DNA of 13,881 nucleotides from an uncultured Bacilli bacterium (lineage in GTDB: Bacteria > Bacillota_I > Bacilli_A > RF39 > UBA660). Positions 1 to 5,990 of this stretch are shown one piece after another. The notes beneath the pieces were generated by a model. The model was not told the DNA's origin. It worked only from the letters and a program-made list of their open reading frames with translations, and did no database searches. The translations under genes were made by a program, and so were the position numbers. The DNA lies in NCBI GenBank assembly GCA_944333305.1, contig CALVKV010000029.1, positions 1 through 13,881 on the forward strand, in the 5' to 3' direction. The stretch's first letter is position 1. Every line of letters begins with the position of its first letter.

Positions 1-11
1 TTTGACATTAT

Positions 12-45
12 AAAAGAATAGAATAATCTCTTACTCTATTCTTTT
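12..45. terminator. AT-rich hairpin, possible bidirectional terminator
   Basis: An 11-bp perfect inverted repeat (AAAAGAATAGA at 12-22, TCTATTCTTTT at 35-45) encloses a 12-nt loop. A short T run follows on the plus strand. On the minus strand the T-rich arm itself would act as the U tract. It lies downstream of the leftward recombinase gene and could end that transcript, or end a gene entering from the left. The stem has only two G-C pairs, so its strength is uncertain. Confidence 0.4.
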
Positions 46-50
46 TACAC

Positions 51-184
51 TATGAAAGAAAGTAATTTTATTACTTATATTTACTAAACTGCCCCCCCCC
101 AGGTAACATATTGTAAACGGGTGCTAGTATAATTTTGGTACACCAATTCTTTAGGGTATACCATCATATTTACTTTCTTCATAT
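51..184. repeat. Imperfect inverted repeat bracketing the C9 tract
   Basis: The bases at 51-66 (TATGAAAGAAAGTAAT) and the reverse complement of 169-184 (TATGAAGAAAGTAAAT) are near-identical and inverted, about 100 bp apart. Each arm contains an ATG pointing inward, so both strands begin a short reading frame (MKESN... on plus, MKKVN... on minus). The enclosed segment holds the C9 run and two GGTAyACC-type palindromes at 137-144 and 155-162, which could pair as an 8-bp hairpin with one G-U. A recombinase gene is adjacent. Whether this is an invertible segment, a miniature element remnant or coincidence cannot be decided from one copy. Confidence 0.4.
84..182 (-). CDS. Possible 32-codon small ORF ending just after a G9 tract
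   Basis: This is a weakly supported small ORF. It starts MKKVNMM and ends TWGGAV before TAG. The last Gly codons come from an unbroken run of nine G (C9 on plus, 92-100), so a one-base slip would change the ending: one G more extends it by about 15 codons (GGGSLVN...), one fewer gives a short different tail. A purine-rich GAAGGGAAG sits eight bases before the ATG. A poor promoter-like pair (TTGCAC at 247-252, 18-bp spacer, TAATAT at 223-228) lies upstream, overlapping the end of the recombinase intergenic side. The peptide matches nothing I recognise and could be non-coding. Confidence 0.25.
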   Translation of the reverse strand: MKKVNMMVYPKELVYQNYTSTRLQYVTWGGAV

Positions 185-255
185 TCACTACTTCCCTTCT
201 GTTTCCTATTCTCGTTAACTTAATATTACCATAGAAATTAAAATTTGTGCAACTA

Positions 256-1143
256 CTATTTTCTAGCTCTTGGAAAACTATGTAAATATACTTCTTTTAA
301 TCTGTCATTAGTAATGTGAGTATATATTTGAGTGGAACTAATACTTTCATGACCTAATAGTTCTTTAACTGATAATATATCGCATCCTTCATTTAAGAGA
401 TGAGTGGCAAAAGAATGTCTTAACATATGGGGAGATATGTTTTTATGAAGAGATGTCTTTTTTATTAGATTAGTGAGTATATATCTAATGCCCCGCTCTG
501 TTATTACTCTTCCTTGATTATTTAAAATTAAATAATCACTATTAAACTTATTTAATTCTTTATAACCATTATTTAAGTACAGATCTAAAATATCACTAGC
601 ATACTCTCCATAATTAACAATTCTTTCTTTACTACCTTTACCATGTATTAAAATAGTTCTTTCACTTTTGTTAATATCTTTTAATCTTATTTTTATTAAC
701 TCTCCTACTCTTATCCCTGTTGCATACATAATTTCTAATACTAATCTATCTCTTTGACCAAGAGCAGTATTCAAATCAGGAACATTAAATAATTCTTCTA
801 GTTCGTTATATTCAAAATATCTAGGTAATTTCTGTTCTTTCTTAGGAGATGATATTAAATTAAAGAGATTAGTTTTAATTTTATTATTACTACATAAATA
901 TTTATAATAACTTCTAAGGGCACTTAGTTTTCTGCTGATGGAAGTGGATTTTTCATGCCTTTCATCTTTTAAATACATCAAATAAAGTCTTATATCGCTA
1001 TATTCTAATTTTAAATAGTTAATATTTTCTTTATCTAAATAATCTAAAAACTCTTCTATATCTCTTTCATAGTTATCTATAGTATATTTAGAATAATGTC
1101 TTTCATATTCTAGATATTCTAAATATATAGGTAAATTTTTCAT
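256..1143 (-). CDS. XerC/XerD-type tyrosine recombinase
   Basis: A site-specific tyrosine recombinase of Xer length (295 aa, against about 295-305 for XerC/XerD). The N-terminal SAM-like core-binding domain spans about residues 1-95 and the catalytic domain about 105-290. All active-site residues are visible: R145 in ATGIRVGEL, K169 in HGKGSKER, H239 and R242 in SPHMLRHSFATHLL, H265 in LLGHESIS, and nucleophile Y274 in TQIYTH. The C-terminal LKEVYLHSFPRA looks slightly more XerC-like, but XerC and XerD cannot be told apart by eye. Xer proteins resolve chromosome dimers at dif; relatives move integrative elements or invert promoters. Its ATG overlaps the stop of the upstream gene (ATGA), so it is probably translationally coupled to that unknown protein. 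That pairing is unusual for housekeeping xerC/xerD and leaves an accessory role open. Confidence 0.93.
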   Translation of the reverse strand: MKNLPIYLEYLEYERHYSKYTIDNYERDIEEFLDYLDKENINYLKLEYSDIRLYLMYLKDERHEKSTSISRKLSALRSYYKYLCSNNKIKTNLFNLISSPKKEQKLPRYFEYNELEELFNVPDLNTALGQRDRLVLEIMYATGIRVGELIKIRLKDINKSERTILIHGKGSKERIVNYGEYASDILDLYLNNGYKELNKFNSDYLILNNQGRVITERGIRYILTNLIKKTSLHKNISPHMLRHSFATHLLNEGCDILSVKELLGHESISSTQIYTHITNDRLKEVYLHSFPRARK

Positions 1144-1937
1144 ATTTTTCTACCTCTAAAACCAAAAGGAACATCACCATCTCCTGCCATCATTGCTAAC
1201 TCTTTTTCATCAAAAAATTCTTCTTTATCATAACTATCTTCATTATCATCTACTGTATTATTGTTAGTAGGAGTTTCAACCTTTACTTTTCTTCTATCCA
1301 AAGTTGTTTCAATAGGAATATCAGATGTAGTGACATTTAAATTAGAAACAATAGAATTATCTTTATATGTAATATATTTACGAAGTACACCATAATCTTT
1401 AAAAGCTCTCTCTAAATCTAATATAGAAATATCTGGTGCGCTTTCAAAACGATCTCTATTAAAATATTGATTTATTAAAATAATATACCAACTACTACCA
1501 AATACATGACTAAACCATTCTTTATCTTCCTTTTGAATTTCTTTTTCTACTTTAGCCCAAATATCTCTAAAATATTTACTACTACCGGTATATAAATTTA
1601 CAGCACGTTTTTTCCCTGCCACTGTAATAGTACCTTGCTTTAGCTTATCAACTACTTCGCTTAAATTAGGATTATTATAAATAACACTACGATATGAAGA
1701 TCTACCATTATTATCAGTTATTCTAATAGAAAATCCTGTTTTGTTTTCATATTTCTTATCTAGATAATTACTTAAATCATAATAGCTTGGAAATTTAGAT
1801 GTAAATCTATCTATTTCTTCTAATGAATTAAAGACTACTCCTGATATTTTTATTATTTCTTCCTCTTTAAATCTATTGCTTTTACTATATCTATCATAAA
1901 TATAGCCAACTAAATTATATTGTTTTCTCCTTGACAT
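1140..1937 (-). CDS. Conserved-looking hypothetical protein coupled to the recombinase
   Basis: Not a family I recognise. The frame can be opened to an ATG at 1991, but that would place the first 18 codons over a good promoter (-10 at 1962-1967). The start is therefore set at 1937 (MSRRKQYNLV...), which has a weak GGGATGG ribosome site, giving 265 aa. Residues 1-185 look folded, mixed and Tyr/Asn-rich (for example GFSIRITDNNGR and SHVFGSSWYIILINQYF). Residues about 210-255 are hydrophilic and Asn/Asp/Glu-rich, probably disordered, and the end is AMMAGDGDVPFGFRGRKI. There is no signal peptide or membrane helix. Its stop overlaps the recombinase start by the ATGA arrangement, so the two form an operon. 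The partnership suggests an accessory factor, regulator or mobile-element protein, but that is inference. Confidence 0.75.
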   Translation of the reverse strand: MSRRKQYNLVGYIYDRYSKSNRFKEEEIIKISGVVFNSLEEIDRFTSKFPSYYDLSNYLDKKYENKTGFSIRITDNNGRSSYRSVIYNNPNLSEVVDKLKQGTITVAGKKRAVNLYTGSSKYFRDIWAKVEKEIQKEDKEWFSHVFGSSWYIILINQYFNRDRFESAPDISILDLERAFKDYGVLRKYITYKDNSIVSNLNVTTSDIPIETTLDRRKVKVETPTNNNTVDDNEDSYDKEEFFDEKELAMMAGDGDVPFGFRGRKI

Positions 1938-1961
1938 ATTACCATCCCACTTTCTAAATAA

Positions 1962-1991
1962 ATTATAACATGTATACTTTACAAAGTACAA
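1962..1991 (-). promoter_or_regulatory. Promoter of the hypothetical-recombinase operon
   Basis: Read on the minus strand: -35 TTGTAC (1991-1986), 18-bp spacer, then an extended -10 TGTTATAAT with the hexamer at 1967-1962. Transcription would start near 1955 and give a leader of about 18 nt before the ATG at 1937. The -35 region overlaps that of the divergent antitoxin promoter. Confidence 0.7.
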
Positions 1992-2006
1992 TTTATTTGC
2001 TATTAT
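1978..2006 (+). promoter_or_regulatory. Promoter of the type III antitoxin-toxin locus
   Basis: TTTACA (1978-1983), a 17-bp spacer, then extended -10 TGCTATTAT with the hexamer at 2001-2006. The start would fall at about 2012-2015, just before the first repeat, as expected for an antitoxin RNA with almost no leader. The partial palindrome ACTTT-AC-AAAGT (1976-1987) covers both this -35 and the opposing one and could be an operator. Confidence 0.7.
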
Positions 2007-2018
2007 AGTTTCGTAACA

Positions 2019-2137
2019 AAAAAAGTGGGAGAACCCTTGCCATAGTAGGGAATTAAAAAAGCGGGAGAACCCTTGCCATAGTAGGGAATTAAAAAAGTGG
2101 GAGAACCCTTGCCATAGTAGGGAATTAAAAAAGTGGG
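2019..2137 (+). repeat. 36-bp tandem repeat, 3 full copies plus a partial fourth
   Basis: The units are 2019-2054, 2055-2090 and 2091-2126, then a partial copy at 2127-2137 (A6GTGGG). Each is six A, then GTGGGAGAACCC, then TTGCCATAGTAGGGAATT. Units 1 and 3 are identical; unit 2 differs by one base (GCGGG instead of GTGGG, at 2062). The partial copy runs directly into the terminator, whose 5' arm starts with its GGG. The repeats are contiguous without spacers. Confidence 0.95.
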
Positions 2138-2162
2138 CGATTTTTAATTAAGTCGCCCTTTT
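2135..2162 (+). terminator. Intrinsic terminator between antitoxin RNA and toxin gene
   Basis: GGGCGA (2135-2140) pairs with TCGCCC (2153-2158) across a 12-nt AT loop, followed by TTTTATTATATA. In type III systems this terminator sets the excess of antitoxin RNA over toxin mRNA, because only read-through reaches the toxin. It is followed by the toxin ribosome site AAGGAGG. On the minus strand the same hairpin is followed by ACTTTTTT, so it may also stop transcripts that leak leftward from pnp. Confidence 0.85.
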
Positions 2163-2186
2163 ATTATATATTTTAAGGAGGTTCAA

Positions 2187-2684
2187 ATGAATAAATTAAA
2201 AATATACTATATTGATAATAATTATATCGATTATTTAAGGAGATTTGATAAAAAGGTTGCCTATAATAAAAGTAAAACTAGACCTTATGTAGGAGTTGTC
2301 TATACTTTTAATAACCAAACTTACTTTGCCCCACTTTCAAGTCCCAAACCAAAACATTTAACAATGAATGGAAATGCACTTGATATTTTTAAGATTAATG
2401 ATGGTGAACTTGATATAGTTAATATTAATAATATGATACCTACACCAATGTCATGTTTAACTGAAGTACTACCTTTAATAGACGATAAAAAATATAAAAA
2501 TCTTGTTATAAATCAAACTGCATATTTAAATAAATATAAAAGTAACTTAATGAGCAAAGTTAAGAAATTCATATTACAATATAATAAGAATCTTTTACCT
2601 AAAAGAATTAAAGATAGATGTTGTGACTTTAATCTATTAGAAGAAAAATGCAAAGAATATGAAAAAGAAGAAGTTTTCATTTAG
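2187..2684 (+). CDS. toxN: ToxN/AbiQ-family type III toxin, endoribonuclease
   Basis: A predicted cytoplasmic endoribonuclease that cleaves mRNA and its own antitoxin RNA; characterised relatives (ToxN, AbiQ) cause growth arrest and abortive phage infection. It is 165 aa, close to the usual 165-175 of the family. Recognised features are the N-terminal strand KIYYIDNNYIDYLRRFD, PYVGVVYTFNNQTYFAPLSS, the conserved SSPKPKH segment, and NINNMIPTP at about residues 79-87. S51, S52 and K54 occupy the positions of the active-site Ser/Thr and Lys known in ToxN/AbiQ. A late FNLLEEKCKEYE helix matches the family's C-terminal FxLLEEK. The ribosome site AAGGAGG lies six bases before the ATG. The upstream repeat array and terminator independently support the call. 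The last codons form part of a terminator shared with pnp, with which it converges and overlaps by 8 bp. Confidence 0.92.
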   Translation: MNKLKIYYIDNNYIDYLRRFDKKVAYNKSKTRPYVGVVYTFNNQTYFAPLSSPKPKHLTMNGNALDIFKINDGELDIVNINNMIPTPMSCLTEVLPLIDDKKYKNLVINQTAYLNKYKSNLMSKVKKFILQYNKNLLPKRIKDRCCDFNLLEEKCKEYEKEEVFI

Positions 2685-2701
2685 ACTTCTTCTTTTTCAT
2701 A
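2658..2701. terminator. Shared bidirectional terminator of toxN and pnp
   Basis: A perfect 17-bp inverted repeat (2658-2674 with 2685-2701) encloses a 10-nt loop. Each arm gives a run of U in one direction (CTTCTTTTTC on both strands). The toxin stop TAG (2682-2684) and the pnp stop TGA (2679-2677) both lie in the loop, so the stem codes for the last residues of both proteins (EYEKEEV of the toxin, MKKKKSK of PNPase). Confidence 0.85.
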
Positions 2702-4833
2702 TCTAATAGTACTTCTTTTCTAGAGAAGTTTTCTTTACCTTTTTTATCTTTTCCTATCGCTTTTACTAAGATAGTATCTCCTACTTTTACAACATCTTCT
2801 ACTTTGTCTATATGTTTAGTATCTAGTTGCGATACATGAACTAACCCTTCACATCCTGGCCATATTTCTACAAAACAACCAAAGTCATGAACTGCAACTA
2901 CTTTCGCTTCATAGACTTTGCCTACTTCTACTTCTCTTGCTACATCTTCTATCATTTTAACGGTTTTATCAATAACCTCTTGATCTGTGTGATAGACAAT
3001 TACTCTACCATCATCTTCTAGGTCTACTTTAACGGCACCAATACTATTAACATCATTAACATTACTAGCATCACAGATAATCTTTGTAATCATTTCTCCA
3101 CCTTTACCTATGACATCTCTAATTTTAGATGGAGAAATATAGAATACTTTAGTCTTAGGAGCATATTTAGATACTTCTTTGCGAGGTTCTGGTATTTGTT
3201 TTTTAATAACTTCAAGTATCTCTAATCTTGCTTTTTTAGCTTGCTCTAAAGCTTCTTTTAATATTTCTTTAGTAACTCCTTTTATTTTAATATCCATTTG
3301 TAAGGCACAAATTCCGTCCTTTGTTCCTGCTACTTTAAAGTCCATATCACCTAAATGGTCTTCCATACCTGCAATATCTGTAAGAATTGTATAATCATCA
3401 TCACTAGTAATAAGCCCCATGGCGATACCTGCAACGGGTGCTTTAATAGGTACACCTGCTGCCATTAGACTCATACACCCTGCACAGATTGAAGCTTGAG
3501 AACTACTACCATTACTTTCTAATATTTCTGATACTACACGAATTGTATAAGGAAATTCATCTTCACTAGGTATTACTTGAAGTAGGGCTCGCTCTCCTAA
3601 AGCGCCATGACCTATTTCACGTCTTCCTGGAGCCCCATATCTTCCTGTTTCACCAACAGAGAATTGTGGGAAGTTATAGTGTAACATAAATCTCTTTTCA
3701 TCTTCTAAACTAAGTCCATCAAGTATTTGATGTTCTCCTAAAGCACCTAGTGTTGTAACAGCAAGGCACTGTGTTTCACCTCTTGTAAATAAAGCAGAAC
3801 CATGAGTTCTAGGAAGTAAATCTATATCAGTAGATAACGGTCTAATCTCATCCATTTTTCTACCATCAGATCTAATCTTTTCTTTAACAACTATGTTTCT
3901 AAATAATCTATACTCTACATCACTAAATATCTTTTCTACTTTTACGAGTAATAAATCTAACTCTTCATCTTCAAGGTTTTTATTATCTTCCTTATATTTT
4001 TCTAATAGATTATCTTTTATTTCATCGATTTTTGCATAACGTTCTAGCTTCTCTTTAATTCTTAAAGCTTCATCTAAGTCTTTTTCTATTAGTTTAGTTA
4101 CTTCGTCTTTTAGACTATCTTCAATAATTAAAGATTCATATTCGAATGGTGTAACACCAATATCAGAGATTATATCACTTTGCCACTTACATAATTCTTT
4201 AATTGCTTCATGGCCTTTCATTAATCCTTCAAGCATAACTTCTTCACTAACTTGTTTAGCACCAGCTTCTACCATGTTGATAGCGTCAAATGTTCCTGCA
4301 ACAGTAAGGTCAAGACTACTTTTTTCTAATTCTTCTACAGTTGGATTAATAATATACTCTCCATCAATATAACCTACTTTAACACCGGCGATAGGTCCTA
4401 AGAAAGGAGCACCACTAATCATTGTTGCAAGGCTTGATCCTAACATTGCCGTTAACTCAGGAGAACAGTCTTGATCTACTGATAAGACAGTATTAATTAC
4501 TTGTACTTCATTTTTAAAATCTTCTTTAAATAAAGGTCTCATTGGTCTATCAATCATTCTTGCTGCAAGAGTTGCTGCTTCAGTTGGTCTTCCTTCACGT
4601 TTAATAAATCCTCCTGGTATTTTTCCAACAGAATATAGTTTTTCCTGATAGTTTACTGTTAATGGAAAGAAATCACTTAAAAGATTAGAATTCTTATTAA
4701 TAACAGTGGCAGTCAATATAACAGTATCATTATATCTAACTAAGACTGAACCTGTTGCTTGTTTAGCAAGTTCACCATGTTCTACTACTATTTTCTTTCC
4801 ATAAAAATCATATTCATATATTTTTTTACTCAT
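2677..4833 (-). CDS. pnp: Polyribonucleotide nucleotidyltransferase (PNPase)
   Basis: The 3'-to-5' phosphorolytic exoribonuclease that releases nucleoside diphosphates and takes part in mRNA and sRNA decay. At 718 aa it is full length. Domain order: first RNase PH-like domain about residues 10-145 (with GGFIKREGRP and ARMIDRPMRPLF), helical linker about 240-315, second RNase PH domain about 320-530 with the catalytic acidic motif TDIAGMEDHLGDMDFKVAGT at 485-504, KH domain about 560-620 with VIGKGG at 574-579, and S1 domain about 637-708 (GKVYEAKVVAVHDFGCFVEI). The C-terminus is a short lysine tail, without the long acidic tail of some homologues. The ribosome site GGAGGAAG lies close to the ATG. 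It follows rpsO as in most bacteria, but a strong terminator separates them, so pnp probably relies on read-through plus its own promoter. Confidence 0.98.
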   Translation of the reverse strand: MSKKIYEYDFYGKKIVVEHGELAKQATGSVLVRYNDTVILTATVINKNSNLLSDFFPLTVNYQEKLYSVGKIPGGFIKREGRPTEAATLAARMIDRPMRPLFKEDFKNEVQVINTVLSVDQDCSPELTAMLGSSLATMISGAPFLGPIAGVKVGYIDGEYIINPTVEELEKSSLDLTVAGTFDAINMVEAGAKQVSEEVMLEGLMKGHEAIKELCKWQSDIISDIGVTPFEYESLIIEDSLKDEVTKLIEKDLDEALRIKEKLERYAKIDEIKDNLLEKYKEDNKNLEDEELDLLLVKVEKIFSDVEYRLFRNIVVKEKIRSDGRKMDEIRPLSTDIDLLPRTHGSALFTRGETQCLAVTTLGALGEHQILDGLSLEDEKRFMLHYNFPQFSVGETGRYGAPGRREIGHGALGERALLQVIPSEDEFPYTIRVVSEILESNGSSSQASICAGCMSLMAAGVPIKAPVAGIAMGLITSDDDYTILTDIAGMEDHLGDMDFKVAGTKDGICALQMDIKIKGVTKEILKEALEQAKKARLEILEVIKKQIPEPRKEVSKYAPKTKVFYISPSKIRDVIGKGGEMITKIICDASNVNDVNSIGAVKVDLEDDGRVIVYHTDQEVIDKTVKMIEDVAREVEVGKVYEAKVVAVHDFGCFVEIWPGCEGLVHVSQLDTKHIDKVEDVVKVGDTILVKAIGKDKKGKENFSRKEVLLDMKKKKSK

Positions 4834-4853
4834 ATTACTTCCTCCACAAATCT

Positions 4854-4882
4854 ATTATATAATAACAGAAAAAAAGAAAAAA
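4854..4882 (-). promoter_or_regulatory. Possible pnp promoter (-10 element only)
   Basis: On the minus strand a TATTATATAAT stretch contains a consensus TATAAT (4859-4854), about 20 bases before the pnp ATG. No good -35 is present at 17-18 bp, only a T-rich stretch that might act as an UP-like element. It lies between the rpsO terminator and pnp, where a promoter would be needed. Confidence 0.4.
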
Positions 4883-4904
4883 TTCTATAGTTTACTTATA
4901 AATA

Positions 4905-4927
4905 GAAAAAGAACTTTTTCAAGTTCT
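4905..4927 (-). terminator. rpsO intrinsic terminator
   Basis: Read on the minus strand, AGAACTT pairs with AAGTTCT around a GAAA tetraloop, followed by TTTTTC. The rpsO stop codon TAG (4928-4926) runs into the first arm. It should end most rpsO transcripts before pnp. Confidence 0.8.
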
Positions 4928-5195
4928 ATTTTCTTAAACCTAATTTTTTAACTACTTCACGATATTTTGTAACATCTTTTTTAGCTAAATAGTTAAGCAT
5001 ATTACGTCTTTGTCCAACTTTCATTAAAAGACCACGGCGTGAATGATGATCATGAATATGAGTCTTTAAATGCTCTGTTAAATTATCAATTTCTTTTGTT
5101 AAAATTGCTATTTGAACAGGAGCAGATCCAGTATCATTAGCATTAACACCAAAATCTTTAATGATTTGTTGTTTTTCTTCTTTTGTTAAAGCCAT
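4926..5195 (-). CDS. rpsO: 30S ribosomal protein S15
   Basis: A primary 16S rRNA-binding protein of the small-subunit platform that also forms a bridge to 23S rRNA. At 89 aa it is exactly the usual length. The family signature is clear: [19 protein letters not shown], then [19 protein letters not shown], then [24 protein letters not shown]. The AGGAAGG ribosome site precedes the ATG. It has its own promoter and a structured leader, which in many bacteria is the site where free S15 represses its own translation. pnp follows, as is typical. Confidence 0.98.
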   Translation of the reverse strand: MALTKEEKQQIIKDFGVNANDTGSAPVQIAILTKEIDNLTEHLKTHIHDHHSRRGLLMKVGQRRNMLNYLAKKDVTKYREVVKKLGLRK

Positions 5196-5226
5196 ATTTA
5201 CCTTCCTTTCTCTTTTTATTAATTAG

Positions 5227-5277
5227 CCTTATTCTTGGTAATTGGTGTAAGGAAGAACTCCAATTACTAGGAATAGG
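5227..5277 (-). promoter_or_regulatory. Structured rpsO leader, candidate S15 autoregulatory element
   Basis: In the 5' untranslated region of rpsO, GTAATTGG and CCAATTAC (plus positions 5238-5245 and 5260-5267) form a perfect 8-bp stem around a 14-nt loop. GAATAGG (5271-5277) and CCTTATTC (5227-5234) can pair outside it with one bulge. Several unrelated S15 leader structures are known in bacteria. The position fits, but I cannot match this one to a named class. Confidence 0.55.
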
Positions 5278-5286
5278 TACGCACAT

Positions 5287-5315
5287 AATATACCACAGAT
5301 TTCTTTATCTGTCTA
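5287..5315 (-). promoter_or_regulatory. rpsO promoter
   Basis: On the minus strand: TAGACA (5315-5310), exactly 17 bp, then TATATT (5292-5287). TGTGG immediately precedes the -10. Transcription would start at about 5280, so the structured leader sits at the very 5' end of the mRNA. Confidence 0.7.
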
Positions 5316-5357
5316 TTAATTTTTTCTTTATTATGATAAAATTTTTATGGTGATAAT

Positions 5358-5987
5358 ATGGCAAGTGCAATTATACATTTAGCAGTAGCTAAAGAGATTA
5401 ATCAAAATTTACATATGAATGAAAAAGAATTGTTTTTAGGAACAATCGCTCCTGATATTAGTAGACAATTAGGAGAAACTAAAGTAAAGGGGCATTTTTT
5501 ACCTAATGCAGATACTGATATACCTATTCTTAAAAATTTTTTAATTAAATATGGAGATAAGTTAACAAACTCTTTTATTATGGGATATTATATCCATTTA
5601 TTTACAGATTATCTTTGGTGGAAATATTTTATACCTGAAGTAACTAATAATAACAATTATATTAAATTATTAAATGATAATAAAATAAAGTGCAATAATG
5701 AAGAAATTGCTAAAATAATATATAATGATTATAGTAATTTGAATATTTTACTGATAGAAGAATATAACTTAGACTTATCTTTATTTTATGAAGAAATAGA
5801 AATACCTAATATTAAATTTGATGAGATTCCTCTTGATAAACTAAATATTATTGTTGATAAAATGGGTATAATAATAGAGAATAGTAGAAAAGGATATACT
5901 TATTCTTTTAATATTGATAATGTTAAACAATTTATTGAATTATGCAAAGAAATAATAGGTAGTGATATAAGAATGAGACTTAAGTAG
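5358..5987 (+). CDS. Zinc-dependent phospholipase C-like (PF00882-type) protein
   Basis: A 209-aa protein whose N-terminal half has the metal-ligand pattern of the zinc-dependent phospholipase C/S1-P1 nuclease fold: MASAIIHLAVA (H7), LGTIAPDI (D33), KGHF (H46) and MGYYIHLFTDYLWW (H80, D84). Many Firmicutes carry such short intracellular relatives with no known substrate. There is no signal peptide, so the lecithinase activity of the secreted enzymes should not be assumed. Residues about 95-209 are hydrophilic and Asn/Ile-rich. It is transcribed divergently from rpsO and converges on truB, with the two stop codons one base apart. The ribosome site (GGTGAT) is weak. It interrupts the place where ribC often sits between truB and rpsO. 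Confidence 0.7.
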   Translation: MASAIIHLAVAKEINQNLHMNEKELFLGTIAPDISRQLGETKVKGHFLPNADTDIPILKNFLIKYGDKLTNSFIMGYYIHLFTDYLWWKYFIPEVTNNNNYIKLLNDNKIKCNNEEIAKIIYNDYSNLNILLIEEYNLDLSLFYEEIEIPNIKFDEIPLDKLNIIVDKMGIIIENSRKGYTYSFNIDNVKQFIELCKEIIGSDIRMRLK

Positions 5988-5990
5988 TCT
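5976..5990. terminator. Weak hairpin at the convergent junction
   Basis: AGACT and AGTCT flank a 5-nt loop exactly where the plus-strand hydrolase gene and truB end. The stem is 5 bp and there is no good U run, so it is a poor terminator compared with the two long hairpins at the other convergent junctions. Transcripts may run into the opposite gene here. Confidence 0.2.

Larger units (their letters stand above)
2013..2162 (+). ncRNA. toxI: ToxI-type RNA antitoxin of a type III toxin-antitoxin system
   Basis: An array of 36-bp direct repeats, ended by an intrinsic terminator and followed at once by a ToxN-family gene, is the diagnostic layout of type III systems. In that family the RNA is cut by the toxin into repeat-length units that fold as pseudoknots and bind toxin in a closed RNA-protein assembly, silencing it. 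Here each unit can form an H-type pseudoknot. In unit 1, GUGG (2025-2028) could pair with CCAU (2040-2043), and CCCU (2034-2037) with AGGG (2047-2050); the four segments occur in the interleaved order required. The six-A run at each unit boundary fits the A-rich cleavage sites known for ToxN enzymes. The 5' end is inferred from the promoter, the 3' end from the terminator. Pairing is by eye. Confidence 0.85.

Noticed and set aside
115..165. tRNA-like stretch (GGTG...CACC arm with GGTA)
   Set aside because: No T-arm GGTTCGAATCC-like sequence, no acceptor stem and no plausible anticodon arm could be found.
256..1143. Integron or prophage integrase with attachment sites
   Set aside because: Length and motifs are Xer-like, and I found no direct repeats, tRNA gene or phage genes to support an integrated element in the visible part.
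1938..1991. 18-codon N-terminal extension of the hypothetical protein starting at 1991
   Set aside because: It covers a near-consensus promoter for the same gene and the upstream ATG lacks a ribosome site; the ATG at 1937 fits better.
2019..2137. 36-bp repeats as a CRISPR array
   Set aside because: The copies are directly contiguous with no spacers and no cas genes are nearby; a promoter, terminator and ToxN gene explain them as a type III antitoxin.
1140..4833. Mycoplasma-type genetic code (TGA as Trp)
   Set aside because: TGA ends pnp and the hypothetical gene at the expected places, and conserved Trp positions use TGG (for example EPWHY of the VanY domain).
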